Shown here piece by piece: positions 49,860-58,580 of a stretch of 64,000 nt of DNA (the stretch's first letter is position 1; every line of letters begins with the position of its first letter). The notes beneath the pieces were generated by a model that saw only the letters and a list, made by a program, of their open reading frames with translations, ran no database searches and was not told where the DNA came from. Source of the stretch: Micromonospora sp. CP22. GTDB lineage: Bacteria; Actinomycetota; Actinomycetes; Mycobacteriales; Micromonosporaceae. Both the position numbers and the translations under genes were made by a program. Location: positions 62,001 to 126,000 of the forward strand of contig NZ_VCJO01000010.1 of assembly GCF_009712475.1 (NCBI RefSeq), written 5' to 3'.

Positions 49860-51377
49860 TCAGTCGACGTCCACCCAGTCCAGAGTGCGCTGCACCGCCT
49901 TGCGCCAACCGGCGTAGCCGGCCGCGCGCTGCTGCGGCGACCAGGACGGTTGCCAACGCCGACTCTCGTTCCAGTTCTCTCGGAGTTCGTCGGTGTCCCG
50001 CCAGAATCCGACGGCCAACCCGGCGGCGTACGCCGCGCCGAGGGCGGTGGTCTCGGCGACCACCGGCCGACTGACCGGCACGCCGAGGATGTCCGCCTGC
50101 AACTGCATACACAGGTCGTTGACGGTGACGCCGCCGTCCACCTTGAGGCACTCCAACGCCACGCCCGAGTCCTGCGCCATCGCCTCGGCCACGTCGCGGC
50201 TCTGGTAGCAGATGGCCTCCAGCGTCGCCCGCGCGATGTGCCCGTCGGTGTTGTAGCGGGACAGACCGACGATCGCGCCCCGGGCGTCGGAGCGCCAGTA
50301 CGGGGCGAACAGGCCGGAGAAGGCCGGTACGAAGTAGACCCCGCCGTTGTCGTCGACCTGGCGGGCGAGATCCTCGCTCTGCCCGGCACTGCTGATGATC
50401 TTCAGCTGGTCACGGAGCCACTGCACGGCCGAACCGGTGACGGCGATGGACCCTTCGAGGGCGTAGACCGGCGGCTGGCCGGCGAACTGGTAGCACACGG
50501 TGGTGAGCAGCCCGGCCTCGGACCGGACGATCTCCGAGCCGGTGTTCAGCAGCATGAAGTTGCCCGTACCGTAGGTGTTCTTCGCCTCGCCCGGCGCGAA
50601 GCAGACCTGCCCGACGGTGGCGGCCTGCTGGTCGCCCAGGTCCGCGGTGATCGGGACGGCACCGGCGAACGGGCCGTTGGGCAGCGTGACGCCGTAGGCG
50701 TCCGGATCGGACGACGGCACGATCCGGGGCAGCATGGCGCGTGGGATGTCGAAGAACGACAGCAGCTCGTCGTCCCAGTCGAGGGTCTCCAGGTCCATCA
50801 GCATGGTCCGGCTGGCGTTGGTGGGATCGGTGACGTGCGCGCCGCCGTCGACGCCACCGGTGAGGTGCCAGAGCAACCAGGTGTCGGTGTTGCCGAAGAT
50901 CGCCTCGCCGCGTTCGGCGGCGGCCCGCACCCCGTCGACGTTCTCCAGAATCCACTGGATCTTGCCGCCGGAGAAGTAGGTGGCCGGCGGTAGACCGGCC
51001 TTGCGCCGGATGACCTCACCGCGCCCGTCGCGTTCCAGGGCGGAGGCGATCCGGTCGGTCCGGGTGTCCTGCCAGACGATGGCGTTGTAGTACGGCAGAC
51101 CGGTGCGCCGGTTCCACACCACCGTCGTCTCCCGCTGGTTGGTGACGCCGAGGGCGGCCAGGTCGCTGGCGGCCAGGCTGTGCGTGTTCAACGCCGTACG
51201 CACGACCGTCTGGGTCCGTTCCCAGATCTCCAGCGGGTTGTGCTCGACCCAACCGGCGCGCGGCAGGATCTGCTGGTGTTCGAGCTGGTGGCGACCGACC
51301 TCGTTGCCACCGTGGTCGAAGATCATGAACCGGGTGCTGGTGGTGCCCTGGTCCACGGCGCCGACGAAATCCGCCAT
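49860..51377 (-). CDS. glpK: Glycerol kinase
   Basis: 505 residues, ATG behind AAGGAG. Converts glycerol and ATP to glycerol 3-phosphate. FGGY-family motifs: FVGAVDQGTTSTRFMIFD at the N-terminus, WVEHNPLEIWERTQ, GVTNQRETTVVWNRRTG, AIVWQDTRT, GAVPITADLGDQQAA, NTYGTGNFMLLNTG, GGVYFVPAFSGLFAPYW and KVDGGVTVNDLCMQLQADILGVPVSRP. No glpF or glpD gene is adjacent. Confidence 0.97.
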   Translation of the reverse strand: MADFVGAVDQGTTSTRFMIFDHGGNEVGRHQLEHQQILPRAGWVEHNPLEIWERTQTVVRTALNTHSLAASDLAALGVTNQRETTVVWNRRTGLPYYNAIVWQDTRTDRIASALERDGRGEVIRRKAGLPPATYFSGGKIQWILENVDGVRAAAERGEAIFGNTDTWLLWHLTGGVDGGAHVTDPTNASRTMLMDLETLDWDDELLSFFDIPRAMLPRIVPSSDPDAYGVTLPNGPFAGAVPITADLGDQQAATVGQVCFAPGEAKNTYGTGNFMLLNTGSEIVRSEAGLLTTVCYQFAGQPPVYALEGSIAVTGSAVQWLRDQLKIISSAGQSEDLARQVDDNGGVYFVPAFSGLFAPYWRSDARGAIVGLSRYNTDGHIARATLEAICYQSRDVAEAMAQDSGVALECLKVDGGVTVNDLCMQLQADILGVPVSRPVVAETTALGAAYAAGLAVGFWRDTDELRENWNESRRWQPSWSPQQRAAGYAGWRKAVQRTLDWVDVD

Positions 51378-51634
51378 CCGGTTCTCCTTGTCATGGTCCT
51401 CGTTGCGGTGCGGGCCTCGGGTAGATCCTTCCCGATCTCCGCGCCGCCCACCATGCGCGCCTGAGGCACCGGTCAGGTGGCCGCGCACTCGGGCGGTCGA
51501 CCCACCCGGCGCGGCGGCGGATCCGGTCGGGCAGCGGCGGGAGCTACGCCGCCGGGCCCGGTCCCCAGGCCGGTGGCGGGGGCGGCGCCGGATCATTGCC
51601 CCTCGGCAATAGTCGCGGATATCGGTGGACAACG

Positions 51635-51640
51635 TACTCT
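51635..51640 (+). promoter_or_regulatory. Leaderless -10 element TACTCT
   Basis: Ends 6 nt before the ATG of the RsbW-like gene; no Shine-Dalgarno sequence. Confidence 0.5.
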
Positions 51641-51646
51641 GCCTGC

Positions 51647-52171
51647 ATGAACAACCTCAGCCCGCCGGACGCCCCGGATCCTGGCGATCCGTCCTGCGGG
51701 GGCGAGGAGGCGGTCGCGCTGCTGTCCGAGTCGTTCACCGCGCAGACCGTGACGGCGTTGCGGCACCTGCTCAGCGCGCGGGTGGCCGCCGCCGGTCTCA
51801 CCGGCGACGTGGCCGAGGATCTCGTCCTGGCGGTGCACGAGTTGGTCACCAACGCCGTGCTGCACGGCGGGGGTCGCGGGCGACTCCACCTGTTCCGGCG
51901 GGCCGACCTGCTCGTCTGCGAGGTCACCGACCATGGTCAGGAGTCCGGCGGGGACCTGCCGGTGAACCTGCCGGCGACGAACAACCCCGGGGGTCGTGGT
52001 CTCTGGCTCGCCCACCACCTGACCGGGGCGTTGACGCTGACCCGCCGACCCGACGGCCTGACCGCGACCGTCACCGCGAGCCTGCCCGCCGCACCGCCGA
52101 CCGCGCCCCAGCCGCAGCCGCAGCCGCAGCCGCAGCCGCAGGTTGCCACGGACCGGCCGCCGTACCCGTAA
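51647..52171 (+). CDS. RsbW-like ATPase (anti-sigma-factor kinase fold)
   Basis: 174 residues from ATG 51647, the position that fits the leaderless -10. Compact GHKL ATPase: DLVLAVHELVTNAVLHGGGRGRLHL (N-box), VTDHGQESG (G1) and NNPGGRGLWLAHHLTG (G2). These are the single-domain kinases of partner-switching systems that phosphorylate STAS antagonists. The C-terminal tail is a (PQ)5-type repeat encoded by five CAGCCG hexamers (52109-52141). No STAS gene is adjacent; the two STAS genes at 23-24.5 kb are possible but unproven partners. Confidence 0.85.
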   Translation: MNNLSPPDAPDPGDPSCGGEEAVALLSESFTAQTVTALRHLLSARVAAAGLTGDVAEDLVLAVHELVTNAVLHGGGRGRLHLFRRADLLVCEVTDHGQESGGDLPVNLPATNNPGGRGLWLAHHLTGALTLTRRPDGLTATVTASLPAAPPTAPQPQPQPQPQPQVATDRPPYP

Positions 52172-52281
52172 GTCCGACGGCCGGTCTCGCGAGCGTCAGG
52201 AGAACGCGACGCGGGTCCGCCGGGGCGGGGCCCCGGCATTCCGGTCAGCCGATCCCGTGACCCGCTGCCGATCCCCGAGGG

Positions 52282-52602
52282 TCAGCGGTTCTGCTTCTGC
52301 TGGCACGGCACGCAGAACCGCGCGTGCGGCAGGATCTCCAGGCGTTCCCGGGGGATGTCCGTGCCGCACTTCTCGCAGCGGCCGTAGCCACCGGCGGTGA
52401 GGCGCTTCAACGCGCCCGAGATCTGCTCGATGCTCTGCCGGGTGGCGGCGATCAGCGCGGCGTTGGTGTGCGCCTGCGCCGGATCGCCGGTGTCGGCCGT
52501 CAGTTGGGTCAGCCGAGCCGTCTGGGCCTCGAACTCGTGATTCAGCGTCGACTCAAGGTTGGTGAGCCACTGCTGGTCCTGAACGTCGGTCCGTTCACTC
52601 AT
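52282..52602 (-). CDS. DksA/TraR-family zinc-finger protein
   Basis: 106 residues. Helical coiled-coil N-terminal part (about 8-70, QWLTNLESTLNHEFEAQ... ATRQSIEQISGALKRL) and a four-Cys zinc finger GRCEKCGTDIPRERLEILPHARFCVPC. DksA-type proteins insert their coiled coil into the RNA polymerase secondary channel. The coiled-coil tip here lacks an obvious DxxDxA motif. Start ATG behind GGAAGGAA. Preceded by an upstream ORF and terminator hairpin, so expression is probably attenuated. Confidence 0.9.
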   Translation of the reverse strand: MSERTDVQDQQWLTNLESTLNHEFEAQTARLTQLTADTGDPAQAHTNAALIAATRQSIEQISGALKRLTAGGYGRCEKCGTDIPRERLEILPHARFCVPCQQKQNR

Positions 52603-52810
52603 GTCGGTTCCTTCCCGGAAAAAGAAAAAGGGCCGAAGCTGTGCGCTTCGCCCTTGCCGTCACGTGTTGGTGAACGGTTTCCGGAGGGCTCCGACCGGCG
52701 GGACGGGGCTGACCAGCCCGCGCGGGGACTCGACGCGCCTGCGCGCGCAGCACGACCGGCGCCGCCGCCGTGACGGCGGCGACGCGGGTGAGCAGCACGG
52801 CGGGTCGCAT
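52595..52810 (-). CDS. Leaderless upstream ORF of the DksA-like gene
   Basis: 71 codons starting at ATG 52810, which lies exactly 6 nt after -10 TATGGT. The first 30 codons (MRPAVLLTRVAAVTAAAPVV...) have nearly pure GC in third positions, so they look translated. The frame runs through the terminator hairpin and stops at 52597-52595, 8 bp inside the DksA-like start region. A ribosome translating it would melt the terminator and reach the downstream start. Probably a regulatory ORF rather than a functional protein; not recognised as any family. Confidence 0.5.
   Translation of the reverse strand: MRPAVLLTRVAAVTAAAPVVLRAQARRVPARAGQPRPAGRSPPETVHQHVTARAKRTASALFLFPGRNRHE
52618..52655 (-). terminator. 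Intrinsic terminator in the DksA-like leader (attenuator)
   Basis: Minus strand: AAGGGCGAAGC, loop GCACA, GCTTCGGCCCTT (one bulged base), then TTTCTTTTTCC, a good U-tract. It ends only 16 nt upstream of the DksA-like ATG, with no same-strand gene upstream for several kilobases, so it can only terminate the leader transcript of this gene. Confidence 0.8.
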
Positions 52811-53018
52811 CAAACCACCATAGGCCGCGGCGCGCAGGAAGCCAATGCCGATCTGCGCCGCACCTGACGTACCGGCACCAACACCGCCGAACCGGTACGA
52901 GGGCGGATCAAAGTCGCTAAGGTTGCCGTGGCGGAGGAGTTCGGGCAGCACTTCGCCATCGGCGCGGACCCCGCCCGGCGGCAGCCCGTGGCCGGGCACG
53001 GCCAGCAGGAGGTGCCGG
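52656..53018. other. Divergent region between the DksA-like and SCP2-like genes
   Basis: 363 bp. The left part holds the upstream ORF; the minus-strand promoter is -35 TTGGCT (52845-52840), 17-bp spacer, -10 TATGGT (52822-52817). To the right it contains AGGAGG for the SCP2-like gene. I see no separate protein gene on the plus strand. Confidence 0.5.
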
Positions 53019-53462
53019 ATGTCGGAGGCTGTGCACACCTTCTTCGACAACTTGGTCAGAAGCGGGGGTCGGATGCTGCGCCAGATCTCCGGCACCATGC
53101 GCTTCGACCTGCGCTATCCCAACCGGGTCGACCACTGGAACCTCCGCATCGACCAGGGTCGGATCACCGTGACGCACGGTGGGACACCGGAGGTGGACAC
53201 CGTGATCCACACCGACGAGGAACTCTTCCTGCGGATGGCGCACGGCGAGGTCAAGCCGGTGCCCGCGTGGTTACGCAACGACTTCACCGCCGACGGAGAG
53301 TTCCGCCTCGTGATGGTGCTGGAGCGACTGTTCGCACCGCCGCCGAACGCCCGCCACCCCCGCGAGGTGGCCGTCAGCCAGAAATCCCCGACCTCGCCCG
53401 AGCGCCGAGCGCCCGCGCCGGGCGCGGTGAACTCCACCGCCGACGACCGGGGGCCGCGATGA
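53019..53462 (+). CDS. SCP2 sterol-carrier-like protein
   Basis: 147 residues, ATG behind AGGAGG. SCP2-like fold over about residues 1-110: VHTFFDNLVRSGGRMLRQISGTMRFDLRYPNRVDHWNLRIDQGRITVTHGG, TVIHTDEELFLRMAHGEVKPVPAWLRNDFTADG. The last 35 residues are disordered. SCP2 domains bind lipids. The ATGA overlap with the downstream debranching-type gene shows a coupled operon; the functional connection is not obvious. Confidence 0.8.
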   Translation: MSEAVHTFFDNLVRSGGRMLRQISGTMRFDLRYPNRVDHWNLRIDQGRITVTHGGTPEVDTVIHTDEELFLRMAHGEVKPVPAWLRNDFTADGEFRLVMVLERLFAPPPNARHPREVAVSQKSPTSPERRAPAPGAVNSTADDRGPR

Positions 53463-55519
53463 GGAAACTGGTCCGCATCCTCGACGGCAACATCTTCGCG
53501 CTGAGCGAGGTCAACGGCGACATGGTCTTCAGCCCCACCAACCCGAGTGGGTTCTTCGCCTTCGACACCCGCTTCCTGTCCACCTGGCGGCTGAGCATCG
53601 ACGGGCAGCAGCTCTCGCCGCTGGCCGTGCACGACGCCAGCTACTACAAGATCCGCTTCTTCCTGGTGCCCGGTCATCCGACCCACTACGTCGACGCGAA
53701 GGTCTCGGTGATCCGCGACCGCTGGATCTCCGACAGCGCCTTCACCGAGCACCTGACCGTGCTCAACCACAGCAACGACGCCGTCGACTTCGTGGTGCGC
53801 ATCGACGTGGACAGCGACTTCGCCCCGGTCTACGACGTGGTCTGGCCGCACCGCTCCGCGCTGCGCGGCTACCGCGAGGTGTCCGACGGCCGCCTGCGGC
53901 TCGGCTACCGGCGGGAGAAGTTCCACCGGGTGACCGACATATCAAGCAGCGAACCGGCCGACCTGGACGAACGTGGGCTGACCTTCCGCATCCGGGTCGA
54001 GGCGCAACGCCGCTGGAGCACCCTCCTGCGGGTGGCGGGGCGGGTGCTGCGCCCGGACGGGGCAGACGTACGGGAACGACTACGGCATCCCCGGGGCAAG
54101 GTCGGCGCCCCGCTGCACCACGACCTGAGCCAGTGGCTCGCCGACGCGCCACGGCTGCACTGCGACTGGCGGCAGTTGACCGAGACGTACCAGCGGGGCC
54201 TGATCGACCTGGCCGGTCTGCGCTTCTCCCCCCTGGCCATGCCGAACAAGACCATGCTCGCCGCCGGACTGCCCTGGTCGGCCACCATCATCGGCCGCGA
54301 CAACATCCTCACCTGCTTCCAGACGCTGCCGTTCGTCCCCCGGATGGCGGAGACCACCCTGCGGCTGCTCGCCCTGGACCAGGGCACGGTGCTCGACGAC
54401 TTCCGCGACGAGGAACCCGGCAAGATCCTCAACGAGTTCCGATACGGGGAGATGGCCGCCTTCGAACATCGCCCCCAGTCGCCGTACTTCGGCGGAGCGG
54501 ACGTGACCCCGCTGTTCGTCGTGCTGCTCGACGAGTACGAACGCTGGACCGGCGACGCCACGCTGGTGCGCGACCTCCAGGACGCCGCCCGCGCGGCGCT
54601 GCGCTGGATCGACGAGTACGGCGACCTGCGCGGCGACGGCTACCTCTGGTACCAGCCGCGCAACAACGAGAGCGGGGCGCAGAACCACTGCTGGAAGGAC
54701 AGCCCGGAGGCGATCTGTTACCGGGACGGCCGGATACCCGGGCAGCCACGGGCCACCTGCGAGTTGCAGGGTTACGTGTACGACGCTAAGCGACGCGGGG
54801 CACGGCTCGCCCGCGAGTTCTGGGACGACCCGGCGTACGCCGATCGGCTGGAGCGCGAGGCCGAGGAGCTCAAGCAACGGTTCAACCGCGACTTCTGGAT
54901 CGACGGCGGCGAGTACTTCGCGTTGGCGCTCGGCCCCGACGGTGACCAGGTCGACGCACTGGCCTCGAACATGGGACATCTGCTGTGGAGCGGCATCGTG
55001 GACCCGTCCCGGGCCGCCCTGGTCGCCGGCCACCTGCTCGGGCCACGACTCTTCTCCGGCTGGGGGGTACGCACCCTGGCCACCGGACAGACCAGCTACA
55101 ACCCGCTCGGCTACCACCTGGGCACGGTGTGGCCGTTCGACAACTCGCTGATCGCCTACGGGCTACGCCGCTACGGTTTCCTGGAGGAGGCGGGGATCAT
55201 CGCCGAGTCCGTCGTCAGGGCGTCCCGGTACTTCGCCGGGCGGATGCCGGAGGCCTTCGCCGGCTACGACCGCAGTCTGACCCGCTATCCGGTGCCGTAC
55301 CCGGCCGCGAACAGTCCGCAGGCGTCCGCGACCGGCGCCACCTTCCTGCTGGTACGCACCCTGCTGGGTCTGGAGCCGTACGGCGAGCACCTGGTGGTGC
55401 AGCCGGCCATCCCGGAGCGCTTCGGCCGGATCGAGCTGCTGGACATCCCGGGCCGCTGGGGTCGCAAGGACGCGATCGGCAACGCGCGCCCCGCCCGCCA
55501 CGATCAGGTCCGACGGTGA
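53459..55519 (+). CDS. Amylo-alpha-1,6-glucosidase / glycogen-debranching-type enzyme
   Basis: 686 residues. The N-terminal domain (about 1-235, GDE_N type: FALSEVNGDMVFSPTNPSGFFAFDTRFLSTWRL) is followed by a six-hairpin (alpha/alpha)6 catalytic domain: MPNKTMLAAGLPWSATIIGRDNILTCFQTLPF (catalytic-region Gly-Arg-Asp), GYLWYQPRNNESGAQNHCWKDS, GHLLGPRLFSGWGVRTLA and GTVWPFDNSLIAYGLRRYGF. Family members debranch glycogen or act on small glucosides; the real substrate here is unproven. Coupled to the SCP2-like gene by an ATGA overlap. Confidence 0.88.
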   Translation: MRKLVRILDGNIFALSEVNGDMVFSPTNPSGFFAFDTRFLSTWRLSIDGQQLSPLAVHDASYYKIRFFLVPGHPTHYVDAKVSVIRDRWISDSAFTEHLTVLNHSNDAVDFVVRIDVDSDFAPVYDVVWPHRSALRGYREVSDGRLRLGYRREKFHRVTDISSSEPADLDERGLTFRIRVEAQRRWSTLLRVAGRVLRPDGADVRERLRHPRGKVGAPLHHDLSQWLADAPRLHCDWRQLTETYQRGLIDLAGLRFSPLAMPNKTMLAAGLPWSATIIGRDNILTCFQTLPFVPRMAETTLRLLALDQGTVLDDFRDEEPGKILNEFRYGEMAAFEHRPQSPYFGGADVTPLFVVLLDEYERWTGDATLVRDLQDAARAALRWIDEYGDLRGDGYLWYQPRNNESGAQNHCWKDSPEAICYRDGRIPGQPRATCELQGYVYDAKRRGARLAREFWDDPAYADRLEREAEELKQRFNRDFWIDGGEYFALALGPDGDQVDALASNMGHLLWSGIVDPSRAALVAGHLLGPRLFSGWGVRTLATGQTSYNPLGYHLGTVWPFDNSLIAYGLRRYGFLEEAGIIAESVVRASRYFAGRMPEAFAGYDRSLTRYPVPYPAANSPQASATGATFLLVRTLLGLEPYGEHLVVQPAIPERFGRIELLDIPGRWGRKDAIGNARPARHDQVRR

Positions 55520-55538
55520 CCGTTCACCGGGCACGGCG

Positions 55539-55544
55539 TAACGT
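55539..55544 (+). promoter_or_regulatory. Leaderless -10 element TAACGT
   Basis: Ends 8 nt before the ATG of the Nudix gene; no ribosome-binding sequence. Confidence 0.4.
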
Positions 55545-55552
55545 GCTGCGGC

Positions 55553-56065
55553 ATGACCGGCGTGGCGCACTCGCATTGTTCGTACTGTGGCGCGGCTTAT
55601 CCGCCGCAGGCCGGCTGGCCCCGGCTCTGCACCGCCTGCGGTCAGCAGGTATGGCGTAACCCGTTGCCGGTGGCGGTTGCCGTGCAGCCGGTGCGGACCG
55701 CCACCGGCGTCGGTGTGGTCGTGGTCCGACGCGACATCGAACCCGCCCGTGGGCTGCTCGCACTGCCCGGCGGTTTCATCGAGTACGGCGAGCGGTGGCA
55801 GGACGCACTGGTCCGCGAGCTACGTGAGGAGACCGGGCTGCACGCCGAGGCGGAGGGCGCGACCCTGGTCACCGTGCTCAGCGCGCCCGCCGGCGGCACC
55901 ATGCTGATCTTCGGTGAGCTGCCGGTACGCCCCGTCGAGGAGCTTCCGCCGTCGGCGCCGACCGAGGAGGCCACCGAGTGGCTGGTGGTGACCGAGCCGA
56001 CCGAGCTGGCCTTCTCCACGCACACCCAGGTGCTGGCGGACTTCCTCGCGCGTCACCCGGCCTGA
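55553..56065 (+). CDS. Nudix hydrolase with N-terminal zinc ribbon
   Basis: 170 residues. N-terminal zinc ribbon with CSYCG and CTACG (as in NudC-type enzymes), then a Nudix domain with a complete Nudix box GGFIEYGERWQDALVRELREETGL (GX5EX7REUXEEXGU). Such proteins hydrolyse nucleoside-diphosphate-linked compounds such as NADH or ADP-ribose. No NudC-specific SQPWPF motif is present, so the substrate is open. Confidence 0.93.
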   Translation: MTGVAHSHCSYCGAAYPPQAGWPRLCTACGQQVWRNPLPVAVAVQPVRTATGVGVVVVRRDIEPARGLLALPGGFIEYGERWQDALVRELREETGLHAEAEGATLVTVLSAPAGGTMLIFGELPVRPVEELPPSAPTEEATEWLVVTEPTELAFSTHTQVLADFLARHPA

Positions 56066-56187
56066 CCGTCCACCCCACGGGCAGGCGTGCCGGACGGCTG
56101 CGCGGGTAGACGAGCGAAGCCGCACCGGGACTCCGGAGTGGCGGGCCTGCGCCGGATCGGGCCCGTTGACACGTTCCGGGGGTGTCG

Positions 56188-58530
56188 ATGACCAACGAGC
56201 CGGAGGCGCCGGACGACGTCGTGGAGCTGCGGGTGCACGGGGTGTCCGGTGCCAGCGCCGAACAGATTCTCGACCGCCCGCACAGCTACCAGGTGGCCGG
56301 GGACCGCAGCGGCGGGTTCTTCCGGCCGCGTCCCGGCTACCCGGACAGTAGGGGCACGGCCGGCGTGACGGTGGAGGCGTACCGCTGGAGCGACCTTCCC
56401 TCCGGCACCACCGTCCGGACGCTGTCGCTGATGTTCCTGCTGCCCTTCATGCTCTGCAACGTCGCGATCTGGATGCGACCTACCCGCAGTGAGAGCAGCT
56501 CCAGTGCGGTGCTGAAGGCGGTCTGCCGGCTGCTCGCCCTCACCCTCACGATGCTGTACGTGCTCGCGGCGATGGGCGTGGCACTGGACCTGATCGCCTG
56601 GCGGTGCATGCCGAACCCGTCCTGTCTGGCCGGGCGGCCATGGCTGTCCTGGATCGGCGACCGCCCCACCGGGTTGACGCTGGCCGCCTTCGCGCTCCTG
56701 CCGGTCGGCGCGCTCGGGCTGGTCTGGCGGCTCGCCGCGCACCCCGGCCACAACTTCGACGCCTTCCGCACCCCCACCACCATGGCAGGGGTGCACCAGC
56801 TCAGCGCGGTCGGCCAGTCCGACGGCGCACCGACCGTGGGCCGACTGCGCTCGCTGCACGTCGCCACCGGCCTGATGACCCTCAGCCTCGGTCTGGTCGC
56901 CGCCCGGATCGACTCCGGCCCGTCGCCCCTCGGCATGGCCCTGGCCGTCGTCACCGGGTCGGTGCTGCTGACCTGCGTCGTGCTGGTCTGCGTCCACCCG
57001 TTGATCGACCTGCGTCCGGTGGGTTCGTTCGCGGACCGGATCGTCCGCGGGCTCTGCGCCCTGGCCATCGTCCTGACCGCGATGGTGCTGGGCTCGATCG
57101 CGGTGGACCCGACCCCGTGGCGGGTCAGCGGAGGGCTGCCGGGCTACACGACGACGGTGGGACTGACCATCCTCTCGCAGGCAATCCTGCTGTTCCTGCT
57201 CGGCACCGGCGTGCTGATCAACCGGAGCCGGGTGGGCGCCACCCGTGGCATCGGAGCGGGCGATCCTCGTCGTGCCGGTCCCGAACCGGCGCCCGCCGTC
57301 GGCATCAAGCCCGGCGAGATGCGACGCGGCTTCGGCCGCGACGGACTCAGCTCGGGGCCGCTACGAGGGTTGGGGGCACCCGTGATCGCGGCCGCCGCCA
57401 CCGGTTTGGCGGTGGCGATCTCGGCGGACCTCGTCTACCGGGTCGCCGACCTGCTCAACCGTGGTGCCACCGCCGACGAGAACCAGGCGATCAGCCCACC
57501 GCTCGGCTACAAGTGGGCCATCTTCGTGTTCCTCCTGGCGGCGGCGAGCACCCTGGTGTCGGCCGTCGTCATCAGCCTGGTCAGCTGGCGTGCCCGGATG
57601 CGTACCGCCCGGGCCACCGTCGGGTACGACTTCCCGGACGCGCCACCGGCCGCCGCATATCGACTACACCAGGTCGAACGGACGATCGCCCGGGCACGGT
57701 TCACCGAGCGGCTCGAGACGATCGCCGTGGTCTACGCCTGTGTCGTCGGGGTGGGCATGCCCAGCAGCCTGCTCGGCATGCTGGAGTTGGCCCCGGACAC
57801 CACGGTGCAGCGGTTGACCGGCATCCCGGCCGCGGCGACCAGCTTCGCCATCCAGGTGGGCAGTTTCGTCATCGCGTCGGTCGTGCTCGCGCTGCTGATC
57901 GGCGGCATCTTCGCCTACCGTACGTCCGAGTTCCGCAGGTACGTCGGCGTGCTGTGGGACCTGGGGACGTTCTGGCCTCGGGTGGCGCACCCCTTCGCGC
58001 CGCCCTGCTACGCCGAACGCGCCGTCCCGGAGCTGGCCCGGCGGATCGTGTACCTCACCGAACACGGTCACCGGGTACTGCTGACCGGGCACAGTCACGG
58101 CTCCGTGCTGCTCGCCGCCACGATCCTCCAACTGCCGACCGAGGTGTGCGGCCGGTTGGCGCTGCTGACGTACGGCTCCCCGCTGCGTCGGCTCTACATG
58201 CGGCTGTTCCCGGCCTACGTCAGCGAGGCGGCGCTCTGCGAGGTGGGCAAGCGGGTCGGCTGGCGGTGGATCAACCTGTGGCGCGACACCGACCCGATCG
58301 GCGGCTGGGTCTTCTCGCCGCACCGGCCTGGCCGAGCGCCGACCGTGCGCGGTGCCGCCGGCACGGTGGACCGTCGGCTGCGCGACCCGGTGGACGTCGT
58401 ACCGCCGCCGGGCGACAGCGTCCCGCCGCCGATCACCGGGCACTGGCCGGGTGAGTCCGACCCGCGTTTCGCGACCGCGATGGCGGAGTTGACCGACCGG
58501 CTGCGGCGGCAGTCTCCCCGGCCGCACTGA
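56188..58530 (+). CDS. Large integral membrane protein with split alpha/beta-hydrolase
   Basis: 780 residues from ATG 56188 (GTG 56182 possible). It begins with the strand VVELRVHGVSGASAEQIL, typical of the start of a hydrolase core, but then has about nine membrane helices spread over residues 80-580 (LMFLLPFMLCNVAIWM, LLALTLTMLYVLAAMGVAL and so on). The nucleophile elbow GHSHGS appears only at about residue 630, followed by LLTYGSPLRRLYMRLFP. The helices thus seem to be inserted between the first strand and the catalytic part. A lipase-like activity is possible; the catalytic Asp and His were not assigned. Confidence 0.7.
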   Translation: MTNEPEAPDDVVELRVHGVSGASAEQILDRPHSYQVAGDRSGGFFRPRPGYPDSRGTAGVTVEAYRWSDLPSGTTVRTLSLMFLLPFMLCNVAIWMRPTRSESSSSAVLKAVCRLLALTLTMLYVLAAMGVALDLIAWRCMPNPSCLAGRPWLSWIGDRPTGLTLAAFALLPVGALGLVWRLAAHPGHNFDAFRTPTTMAGVHQLSAVGQSDGAPTVGRLRSLHVATGLMTLSLGLVAARIDSGPSPLGMALAVVTGSVLLTCVVLVCVHPLIDLRPVGSFADRIVRGLCALAIVLTAMVLGSIAVDPTPWRVSGGLPGYTTTVGLTILSQAILLFLLGTGVLINRSRVGATRGIGAGDPRRAGPEPAPAVGIKPGEMRRGFGRDGLSSGPLRGLGAPVIAAAATGLAVAISADLVYRVADLLNRGATADENQAISPPLGYKWAIFVFLLAAASTLVSAVVISLVSWRARMRTARATVGYDFPDAPPAAAYRLHQVERTIARARFTERLETIAVVYACVVGVGMPSSLLGMLELAPDTTVQRLTGIPAAATSFAIQVGSFVIASVVLALLIGGIFAYRTSEFRRYVGVLWDLGTFWPRVAHPFAPPCYAERAVPELARRIVYLTEHGHRVLLTGHSHGSVLLAATILQLPTEVCGRLALLTYGSPLRRLYMRLFPAYVSEAALCEVGKRVGWRWINLWRDTDPIGGWVFSPHRPGRAPTVRGAAGTVDRRLRDPVDVVPPPGDSVPPPITGHWPGESDPRFATAMAELTDRLRRQSPRPH

Positions 58531-58567
58531 CCAGTCGAAGCCGGTACGACTCGGCGCGCGGTGCGGC

Positions 58568-58573
58568 TATCCT
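58568..58573 (+). promoter_or_regulatory. Leaderless -10 element TATCCT
   Basis: Ends 7 nt before the smpB ATG; there is no Shine-Dalgarno sequence. Confidence 0.5.
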
Positions 58574-58580
58574 TCCCCGA

